Positions 1 to 5,197 of a stretch of DNA of 11,323 bases are shown piece by piece. Position numbers and translations under genes: made by a program. The DNA is from Nitrospinota bacterium (GTDB lineage Bacteria; UBA8248). The stretch is taken from the NCBI GenBank assembly GCA_011523725.1, contig WTGD01000302.1:1-11323 (forward strand), written 5' to 3'. How positions within the stretch are numbered: the stretch's first letter is position 1; each line of letters begins with the position of its first letter. The notes beneath the pieces were generated by a model that made no database searches, was not told the DNA's origin, and saw only the letters and a list, made by a program, of their open reading frames with translations.

Positions 1-536
1 ACCATGTTGTGGATCAGCTTCATGGCGTGGCCCGCGCCGCTCTCGCCCAGATAGAAGAGGTTGTCCGCGATGGGGGTCAAGAAGCGCTTCGTGCGGCGGT
101 ATGCCCGCTCGTCCCCGCCTATCATGAGCGTCAGCGTGCCCGCGGCCGCGCCCGTCGCCCCGCCGCTCATGCCGGCGTCGAGAAAGGCCACGCCCTTCGC
201 CTTCGCGCGGCGGGCGATTCTGCGGCTCACGGCGGGGTCCGAGCTCGTGAAGTCATAGACCACGAGATTCTTGCGCGCGTTCGCCAGCACGCCCCCTCTT
301 CCCTTGAGCGCTTCTTCGATTTCCGGCGATCCGGGGACCACGAAGATGATGACGCCCGCCTGGCCCGCCATCTCACCGGGATCGAGAACCTCCACGCCCC
401 GCTTTCTCTCCCAAGGCGCTCTCGCCTCGGGCATCACGTCCCAGACCATCAAGGGGGTTTTCGCCTTGTGCAGATTGCCTGCGACGCCGCGCCCCATGTT
501 CCCCAAACCAACCACGCCAACTTTCACCTGCGCCAT
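1..536 (-). CDS. NAD(P)-dependent beta-hydroxyacid dehydrogenase, 3-hydroxyisobutyrate dehydrogenase-like (3' end cut by window edge)
   Basis: This cytoplasmic oxidoreductase would oxidise a beta-hydroxyacid, or reduce the matching semialdehyde, with NAD(P). Seen: the N-terminal Rossmann motif GLGNMG at residues 10-15, an acidic residue D33 after the second strand (VWDVMP), the substrate-binding stretch DAGMSGGATGAAAGTLTLMI at 120-139, and the catalytic-lysine motif GAGHAMKLIHNM with K173. These are the hallmark blocks of the HIBADH/tartronate semialdehyde reductase/GLYR family. About 178 residues are present. The family is usually near 290, so most of the C-terminal helical domain lies outside the window. 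The ATG at 536 is preceded by an AGGAGAGGA ribosome binding site. It starts 27 bases after the stop of the FAD oxidoreductase, so the two are probably co-transcribed. D33 could favour NAD over NADP (inference). The exact substrate cannot be told. Confidence 0.93.
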   Translation of the reverse strand, partial: MAQVKVGVVGLGNMGRGVAGNLHKAKTPLMVWDVMPEARAPWERKRGVEVLDPGEMAGQAGVIIFVVPGSPEIEEALKGRGGVLANARKNLVVYDFTSSDPAVSRRIARRAKAKGVAFLDAGMSGGATGAAAGTLTLMIGGDERAYRRTKRFLTPIADNLFYLGESGAGHAMKLIHNM

Positions 537-563
537 GTCCTGGTTCCTCTCCTCTACCCGCGC

Positions 564-2288
564 CTATTCCCGGGCCGTCGCGGGCGTATATGTCTTGAGC
601 GGGTCCTCATCGAATAAAATTTCACCTGCCTCTCCGCGCGTGAGGCGCGTGACGAAACTGCAGTTCGCCTCGTCCGTCTCGGGATAATCCAGCCGGAAAT
701 GCGCCCCCCGGCTCTCTTTCCTGCTCAGGGCGGCGGTGGCGAGGAGCTTTCCCAGAAGCGCGAGGTTCCGGACCGAGAGCGCGCTTTCGAGTTCCTGGCC
801 TTTCGTTTTCTCCGAGGCGCGCGCGCCGTCATCGAGGCGCATGTGGAGGATATCCTCATTCTCGATGCGCGCATATTCATCCAGCGCGTCCCGGCAGCCC
901 CCGGCGTCCCGGATGGGGCCGAGCTTCTCGTGCGCGAGCATCCTGCAGCGCATCCGCACGTCCTTCTGGGGCGGCCCCTCTTCGCGGTCGATGAGCGCTT
1001 CCAGCCAGGCGCGCTCCGCCTCGGGAATGCCGCCGAATATGGCCGGCTTATCCCGTCCGCTCGCTTTCACCTGTGCGCAGACAGCCCGCCCGGCCCGCCT
1101 CCCGTAGACCAGCGAGGCCGAAAGCGCGGAGCCGCCGATTCGGTTGCCGCCATGAATGCCGCCCCCCGTCTCGCCCGCGGCCCAAAGGCCGGGCACGCGC
1201 GTTTTTCCATTAACGTCGATCTCAAGCCCACCGAGCCAGGTGTGGCTACCCGGAGCCACCTCGAGCGGCGTCTTGGTGATGTCGATGCCGCGCGAGAGGC
1301 AGGTCTTGTACACGTGGGGAATCTGTCTCTGGATGGTCTCCATCGGGACCCGGGTGGCGTCCATGTAGATGCCGCCCGTGAGGCCCGCCCTTCCTGCGTG
1401 AATCTCCTTCGCCATGGCGAGGATGACCTCGCTGCGCGTACTCTTCTCCGCCGTGTCCGGGAAATAGCGCTTCAGGAACGCCTCGCCCTCCTGGTTCAGG
1501 AAAATCGCGCCCGCGTTGATGAATCCCGTGGGATGGGGCGCGAAGCCGAAAAGCTCCTCGGGCGCGCAGCACATGGCCTGAAAATCGATCATCTCGACCC
1601 CCAGCAGAGAGGCGCCTGCCCGGAAGCCCAGCACGTAGCCGTCGCCCGTCACCTGCGGCGGGTTGTCGTTCACGTAGAAAAGTCCGCTCCCGCCGCCGGT
1701 GGCCAGAATCACCTCGCGCGCGGCGTAGACCATGAGGCAGCCGCGCGAGTAATCCACCCCCCATGCGCCGATGACGCGGCCTTCCTCCGTAATGAGGTCC
1801 ACGATGGCCGTATGGGGATGCTGGCCGATGCGGGCGTCGCCCCTGAGCCTTTTGGAGAGCACTTTGGTGACCATGTTGCCGGTGGTGTCGTGGTGGTGCA
1901 GGGCGCGCGGATAAGTGTGGCTCGGGAACATCTTGAGGTCCAGGTCACCCTTATCGTCCGTGATGAACTCCGCACCCCACTCGCGCAGGTCATGCACCAC
2001 GTCGATGATGTCGTACACCCAGGTTCTCGCCAGTTCGGGGTCAATGAGTTCGCCTCCGTATTTCAGGATTTCCTGCAGATGAAGCTCGGGGCTGTCGCCC
2101 GGCGCCATCGCCGCGGCAAACCCGCCCCGCGCCACCGTGGTCGTGCCGCTGGTCGCCCTGCCCTTTGTGGCCTGGATAACGCTCACGCCCGCCTGCGCGC
2201 ACTCGAAGGCGGCCATCGTGCCCGCCGCGCCCCCGCCCACGATCAACACGTCGGTCTCGTGGCGTTCTTCCGCGATGTTCCCCGCCAT
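564..2288 (-). CDS. FAD-dependent oxidoreductase, fumarate reductase/succinate dehydrogenase flavoprotein family
   Basis: A 574-residue flavoprotein of the SdhA/FrdA/NadB fold. Seen: the FAD dinucleotide motif VLIVGGGAAG at residues 14-23, ARGGFAAAMAPGDSPELH at 53-70, the active-site region PRALHHHDTTG at 127-137, a second FAD block VILATGGGSG at 193-202, the capping-domain motif SHTWLGGLEID at 348-358, GLWAAGETGGGIHGGNRIGG at 367-386, and a C-terminal helical domain ending in SRKESRGAHFRLDYP (522-536). The position aligned with the histidine that binds FAD covalently in SdhA appears to be a threonine (about T49), so FAD is probably non-covalent, as in NadB. No iron-sulphur or membrane-anchor subunit lies beside it, which points to a soluble enzyme. 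The ATG at 2288 was chosen because GGAAGGA lies 8 bases upstream and the FAD motif follows at once; an upstream in-frame extension would read through repeats. The substrate is unknown. L-aspartate oxidase is possible but not favoured. Confidence 0.93.
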   Translation of the reverse strand: MAGNIAEERHETDVLIVGGGAAGTMAAFECAQAGVSVIQATKGRATSGTTTVARGGFAAAMAPGDSPELHLQEILKYGGELIDPELARTWVYDIIDVVHDLREWGAEFITDDKGDLDLKMFPSHTYPRALHHHDTTGNMVTKVLSKRLRGDARIGQHPHTAIVDLITEEGRVIGAWGVDYSRGCLMVYAAREVILATGGGSGLFYVNDNPPQVTGDGYVLGFRAGASLLGVEMIDFQAMCCAPEELFGFAPHPTGFINAGAIFLNQEGEAFLKRYFPDTAEKSTRSEVILAMAKEIHAGRAGLTGGIYMDATRVPMETIQRQIPHVYKTCLSRGIDITKTPLEVAPGSHTWLGGLEIDVNGKTRVPGLWAAGETGGGIHGGNRIGGSALSASLVYGRRAGRAVCAQVKASGRDKPAIFGGIPEAERAWLEALIDREEGPPQKDVRMRCRMLAHEKLGPIRDAGGCRDALDEYARIENEDILHMRLDDGARASEKTKGQELESALSVRNLALLGKLLATAALSRKESRGAHFRLDYPETDEANCSFVTRLTRGEAGEILFDEDPLKTYTPATARE

Positions 2289-2296
2289 TTGAATCG

Positions 2297-2303
2297 TCCT
2301 TCC
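2297..2303 (-). promoter_or_regulatory. Ribosome binding site that fixes the FAD oxidoreductase start
   Basis: On the minus strand GGAAGGA lies 8 bases before the ATG at 2288. It supports this start over the in-frame upstream start at 2486, which would add 66 residues encoded by intergenic repeats. Confidence 0.7.
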
Positions 2304-2397
2304 AGGTCCATGATTTGAAGAGAAAAAAATTGACGCGCGCATCTTAAAACATTTGGGGGTAAAACACTCCCCGCGTTGGAGGTGTTGAAGAAGTCCG

Positions 2398-2426
2398 TTG
2401 CAGAGCGTGATGGCGATTTTCTGCAA
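2398..2426. repeat. Inverted repeat (7-bp perfect arms)
   Basis: TTGCAGA at 2398-2404 is matched by TCTGCAA at 2420-2426, with a 15-base spacer. It lies directly inside the left terminal repeat of the island, as expected for a sub-terminal repeat of a small mobile element. Function is unknown. Confidence 0.5.
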
Positions 2427-2504
2427 TCGTAGGGACAACCCTCCGTGGTTGTCCTTTTGCAGGATGGTTACAATCAGGACAGGCACGGAGGCCTGTCCCT
2501 ACGA
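2427..2504. repeat. Paired REP-like hairpins in inverted orientation
   Basis: Two 28-base copies of one sequence face each other: 2427-2454 and the complement of 2477-2504. They match at 24 of 28 bases. Each copy folds by itself: GGACAACC (2433-2440) with GGTTGTCC (2447-2454), and GGACAGGC (2477-2484) with GCCTGTCC (2491-2498). Both are perfect 8-bp stems with 6-base loops. The four differences all fall in the stems and keep the pairing. The layout resembles a REP doublet (two inverted REP units with a short linker). Confidence 0.7.
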
Positions 2505-2566
2505 AACCATCGCGTCCACGCACGCCGTGAGGGGTTGCCCTCCTTGCCGTGCCTCCACCTCCCTCA

Positions 2567-2601
2567 CCCTGAGTAGCCGCCGTAGGCGGCGTATCGAAGG
2601 G
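2567..2601. repeat. Palindromic repeat unit, copy 1
   Basis: The unit begins CCCTGAGTAGCCGCC and ends GGCGGCGTATCGAAGGG around a 3-base centre. Its outer CCCT and inner GCCGCC arms pair with the right half around an internal loop (GAGTA against TATCGA). It is the same family, in opposite orientation, as the unit at 2638-2674. Confidence 0.65.
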
Positions 2602-2637
2602 CGAGGGGAGTCGAGCGCCTCGCACCGGGCGAGAGGA

Positions 2638-2674
2638 CATCCTTCGATACGCGGCTTCGCCGCTACTCAGGATG
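2638..2674. repeat. Palindromic repeat unit, copy 2 (inverted relative to copy 1)
   Basis: The unit runs from CATCCTTCGATACGCGG through a CTTC centre to GCCGCTACTCAGGATG. Read on the minus strand it matches copy 1 (TGAGTAGC and GCGTATCGAAGG are shared). The two inverted copies, 36 bases apart, could also pair with each other into a long cruciform or RNA stem. On the minus strand it lies about 47 bases past the stop of the UPF0261 gene. Confidence 0.65.
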
Positions 2675-2683
2675 AGGCGGAGA

Positions 2684-2701
2684 GGTCTTTTTCAACAGAC
2701 C
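2684..2701. repeat. Small hairpin at the right end of the repeat island
   Basis: GGTCT at 2684-2688 pairs with AGACC at 2697-2701 around an 8-base loop. It overlaps the right terminal inverted repeat and lies 20 bases past the stop of the UPF0261 gene. The stem is only 5 bp and has no proper T-tract after it on the minus strand, so I do not call it a terminator. Confidence 0.35.
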
Positions 2702-2720
2702 CGCCAGGGAGCGCCCCGAT

Positions 2721-3968
2721 CTATCCGCCCCGCGCGAGCATCTCTATCATCTTGTCCGCGCACGCATCGGCGAAAGCCGTATCGTTGATGTGGAGATCGA
2801 GCGTGATGATCTCTCCCGTCTTGAGATTCTCCGCGAGCGAAGCCGCAAAGGCGGCGTCCACCTCGGGCTGACGCCAATCGCCCGCCTCGCGCCCTTCCAG
2901 GTCGTGGGCCTTTCGCTTGGTGTGCTCGCTGTAGCCTCTCGCGGGTATCAATACGGAGAGGGGCCCCCTGGCGCGGTTGAGCTTTTCCGCCATCAGGACG
3001 CCCAGGGCCTCGAACTCCTCCCTGTTGGTGCGCATGAGGAGGTTCTGGGCGTTGTACTGGAAGAACGCTCTCTCCCGATATTTCCCGGGTACCTGGCCCG
3101 TCCAGAAATTCGCGTGGTCGAGTGCCCCCGGCACCACAACTTGCGGTATCCCTGCGGCGCCCGCCGCCTCGAGCCTGCCCGCGCCCGCGCTGTACACGCC
3201 GTCCACGAGCAGGTCCGTGAGTTCATGCGTGGTGACGTCCACCACGCCTGCCAACTCGCCCAGCCCGGCCAGGGATTCGAGCGCGCGGCCGCCGGGTCCC
3301 GAAGCATGGAAGAAAATAACCTCATAGCCCGCCTCCGTGAGCCGCTTCTCGACGCGCTCGACGCAAGCCGCCGTGCCGCCGAAGGAGGACACCCCGATGA
3401 GGGGCGGCGCAGTGCTATCGCTCATTTCCGCCGCACCCTCTCGCTTCACCATCCCCGCGAGAGCGAGAGCCGCGTTCTTCAGCACCCCGCGCGTGATGCG
3501 GTTCAGGGATATATCGCCGATAGAGGGAAACATGATGATGTCGCTCTCGGCCACGTACCACTGCACGGCCGCCGTGGCGGCGACGACGCTCACCATCACC
3601 TTGGGCGCGAGAGGCGGCAGCGCGCGCATGATCGCGCAGGCCATCGAGGTGCCGTTCGCACCGCCGAGGCCGACCGCGCCGTGAATTTCACCTTCCTGGA
3701 ATTTTTCGGCTATAATCCGCCTCCCGCCTTCCATCATGATTTCCGAGGCGGCGTTTCTCTCCATACGGGCCAGATCGTCCCAGCTTCGCCCCGCCGCAGC
3801 TGCTACCTGGGCGCCGGTGACGTCCGCCCCGCCCGCTTCGTGCGGCCTGCAGGACAAGTCGACCAGCAGAGGCCGGACGCCGCGCTCTTCCAGCGCATTC
3901 GCCAGAAAGCGCGCCTCCGCCCCCTTGCTGTCCATCGTCACCAATATGGCTGCACCCGGATTCGACAT
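2721..3968 (-). CDS. UPF0261/Tm-1-like ATP-binding protein
   Basis: A 415-residue cytoplasmic protein of the UPF0261 family, homologous to the N-terminal half of tomato Tm-1. Seen: the start ILVTMDSKGAEARFLANAL (8-26), the glycine-rich nucleotide-binding block AVGLGGANGTS (98-108), the middle motif FPSIGDISLNRITRGVLKNA (147-166), the start of the second Rossmann-like domain PLIGVSSFGGTA (189-200), VVDVTTHELTD (242-252), and the C-terminal RGYSEHT (344-350). The length is normal for the family (about 400). The reaction of the bacterial proteins is not established; ATP binding is known for the Tm-1 relative. The ATG at 3968 has AAGGG 5 bases upstream. It follows the PEP-hydrolase-like gene by 58 bases on the same strand, and the pairing of these two families is conserved in many bacteria. 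A role in small-molecule metabolism is inferred, not shown. Confidence 0.92.
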   Translation of the reverse strand: MSNPGAAILVTMDSKGAEARFLANALEERGVRPLLVDLSCRPHEAGGADVTGAQVAAAAGRSWDDLARMERNAASEIMMEGGRRIIAEKFQEGEIHGAVGLGGANGTSMACAIMRALPPLAPKVMVSVVAATAAVQWYVAESDIIMFPSIGDISLNRITRGVLKNAALALAGMVKREGAAEMSDSTAPPLIGVSSFGGTAACVERVEKRLTEAGYEVIFFHASGPGGRALESLAGLGELAGVVDVTTHELTDLLVDGVYSAGAGRLEAAGAAGIPQVVVPGALDHANFWTGQVPGKYRERAFFQYNAQNLLMRTNREEFEALGVLMAEKLNRARGPLSVLIPARGYSEHTKRKAHDLEGREAGDWRQPEVDAAFAASLAENLKTGEIITLDLHINDTAFADACADKMIEMLARGG

Positions 3969-4026
3969 TTTTCCCTTACCCGAGAAAATCGGCCTTCTGA
4001 AAGAACACGTCCCGGCTTGATCGCGC

Positions 4027-4863
4027 CTATTTCCGAAGCCTCACCGACTTGAAGCCCTGCGCCGCCTTTGGCACGGCCTCCTCCACCGGAAAGCGCTCGG
4101 CGGAAGAACCGCCCACGTAGCCGTCGAAGCGGCTCTCCAGGTCGAGAAGCCTCTCGAAGTCGGCGGGCGTTTCTATCGCGCCCCCATGACAGGTGAAGAT
4201 TCTCTCCTCGTATTTCGGCAACAGGGCGTCGAAGATGGCCGCCGCCCGCTGCGCGGCCTCATCGAGCGGCATCACCGTCCTGGAACCGATGGAGCCGCCC
4301 GAACTGTTCCCGAAGTGGATGATGATGTTGTCCACGCCCGCCTCCGCCATGGCGAGGGCCTCATCCGGCGTGGTCGTGAACGCTTTGGTGAACATGCCCT
4401 TGCGGCTCGCGTAGCCCAGGACGTCCACTTCTTTCGAAAAGCCCATGCCGGTTTCTTCCAGGTCTTTTCTGAAGTTCCCGTCGATAAGAGCGACGGTCGG
4501 GCAGTTCATCACCCCGTGGAAGCCCGCCGCCTCGATTCTGTCGACGAACCTGAACATATCCCTTGTGGGGTCCGCGCCCAGCAGGCCCGCGATGACGGGG
4601 CATTCCCGCACCACGTTCAAGATGGAGCGCTCGCCCAGTTCGAGGGTGATGGCGTTCGCGTCTCCGATGGGCAGATAGCCCGCCATCGAACTCAGACCCT
4701 GCATCCGGTAGTAGGCGAGATTGAAGGTGGTGACGAGGTCCGCTCCGCCGCGCGCGGCGAATTTCGCCGTGATGCCGCTCCCGCAGAGCGCATCGTAGAC
4801 GGCGCGTCCCGCGTCCCTCTCGGCCCGCAGGCGGGCCAGAATTTCATCCCGGGATATGCTCAT
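4027..4863 (-). CDS. Phosphoenolpyruvate hydrolase-like TIM-barrel protein (PF09370 type)
   Basis: A 278-residue soluble TIM-barrel protein. Seen: GSGITAKFAARGGADL (28-43), YYRMQGLSSMAGYLPIGDAN (51-70), PVIAGLLGADPTRDM (89-103), GFHGVMNCPTVALIDGNFRK (114-133), DLEETGMGF (134-142), and HFGNSSGGSIGSRT (183-196). These are the hallmark blocks of the PEP-hydrolase-like family, which also forms the C-terminal half of tomato Tm-1. The family name comes from a reported phosphonopyruvate-hydrolase-type link; the true reaction in most bacteria is unproven. The ATG at 4863 has AGGAGG 11 bases upstream, a strong if slightly distant site. It is the first gene of a probable two-gene operon with the UPF0261 gene. 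The 334-base gap before it probably contains the promoter. Confidence 0.92.
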   Translation of the reverse strand: MSISRDEILARLRAERDAGRAVYDALCGSGITAKFAARGGADLVTTFNLAYYRMQGLSSMAGYLPIGDANAITLELGERSILNVVRECPVIAGLLGADPTRDMFRFVDRIEAAGFHGVMNCPTVALIDGNFRKDLEETGMGFSKEVDVLGYASRKGMFTKAFTTTPDEALAMAEAGVDNIIIHFGNSSGGSIGSRTVMPLDEAAQRAAAIFDALLPKYEERIFTCHGGAIETPADFERLLDLESRFDGYVGGSSAERFPVEEAVPKAAQGFKSVRLRK

Positions 4864-4921
4864 AAAGAAATTATCCTCCTAATATCAACAGCTTAAGCAT
4901 TATTTTCGAGAGGTTACTCAA

Positions 4922-4951
4922 TATGTTACCACATAAGCGCTTACGAAAAAG
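4922..4951 (-). promoter_or_regulatory. Tentative promoter/operator of the PEP-hydrolase/UPF0261 operon
   Basis: On the minus strand CTTTTT and TAACAT are 17 bases apart, a weak match to the sigma-70 -35 and -10 boxes, about 65 bases before the ATG. The spacer contains the 10-bp perfect palindrome TAAGCGCTTA (4934-4943). Its AAGCGCTT core resembles LacI-family operators, which centre on a CG flanked by AAN and NTT. No regulator gene is in the window. The boxes are poor, so this is a guess from position and symmetry. Confidence 0.25.
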
Positions 4952-5076
4952 CGGCTACCTCGCGCTTGAGGCATTTTAGACTTGATATCATGCCCGCTTT
5001 TGTGTGAGAATGGGGTATGGAAATGGCAGGCGATGTATAGCCTTCAAAATCATATGGTTCCAAGGGAAAGTTCCAG

Positions 5077-5132
5077 TGGTCCCGTCCGCCCGAGCCGCTC
5101 CGCCCCGATTGGGGTGGAGCGGCACGGGGCCA
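5077..5132 (-). other. Compound GC-rich hairpin downstream of the MoxR operon
   Basis: An inner 13-bp stem (GCCGCTCCGCCCC at 5094-5106 with 5111-5123, one G-T wobble) closes a GATT tetraloop. After an 8-base bulge on one side, an outer 9-bp stem (5077-5085 with 5124-5132, one wobble) continues it. It begins 66 bases past the BatA-like gene's stop. The minus strand has no T-run after it, so it is not a classical intrinsic terminator. It could protect the operon's 3' end, assist factor-dependent termination, or belong to a small RNA. Confidence 0.55.
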
Positions 5133-5197
5133 CGCAAATCCATTGAACAAAACGATTCAAACCTGCTGAGCAAAACCGCTTCACATTTCCGGCGCCT

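Larger units (their letters stand above)
2383..2697. repeat. Nested inverted-repeat island, possible MITE-like non-autonomous elements
   Basis: The 432-base gap between the UPF0261 gene and the FAD oxidoreductase contains no convincing gene. From 2383 to 2697 it is bounded by imperfect inverted repeats: TGTTGAAGAAGTCC at 2383-2396 against the complement of 2684-2697, TGTTGAAAAAGACC, with 12 of 14 bases matching. Between them lie at least five further hairpins, annotated separately. No transposase is encoded and no clear target-site duplication is visible. The arrangement looks like accumulated non-autonomous repeat sequences rather than one clean insertion. The remaining bases, 2289-2382, hold the FAD gene's leader and are AT-richer. 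Bases 2698-2720 hold nothing recognisable beyond the last arm of a small hairpin. Confidence 0.6.
4864..5197. other. Intergenic region between the MoxR operon and the PEP-hydrolase/UPF0261 pair
   Basis: No convincing gene lies here; the reading frames across it show no family motif or matching ribosome site. The half next to the MoxR operon holds a strong GC-rich compound hairpin (5077-5132) and a weak TTGAA/TTCAA inverted repeat (5144-5160). The half next to the PEP-hydrolase-like gene is clearly AT-richer than the coding DNA and carries three short perfect palindromes: GCTTAAGC at 4891-4898, TAAGCGCTTA at 4934-4943 and TGATATCA at 4983-4990. The minus-strand promoter of the downstream pair is most likely in this half. 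Confidence 0.6.

Noticed and set aside
699..2318. Plus-strand open frame (539 codons) opposite the FAD oxidoreductase
   Set aside because: A shadow of GC-rich codon use; the product is compositionally biased and lacks domain motifs, while the opposite strand has complete flavoprotein signatures.
2289..2486. 66-residue N-terminal extension of the FAD oxidoreductase
   Set aside because: It would translate the intergenic hairpins, and the ATG at 2288 has its own ribosome site directly before the FAD motif.
2427..2674. Possible CRISPR array
   Set aside because: The repeats are inverted pairs of two different families with hairpins of their own, not regularly spaced direct repeats, and no cas gene is present.
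2344..2871. Small open frames on both strands across the repeat island
   Set aside because: They are composed of repeat sequence or gene shadows, with no family motif and no ribosome site.
2790..4052. Plus-strand open frame (420 codons) opposite the UPF0261 gene
   Set aside because: An antisense shadow; the minus strand encodes the full conserved protein.
5077..5132. Classical rho-independent terminator
   Set aside because: The stem is strong, but no T-run follows it on the minus strand, the direction in which the upstream operon is read.
5144..5160. TTGAA/TTCAA inverted repeat
   Set aside because: Arms of only 5 bp in AT-rich sequence are expected by chance.
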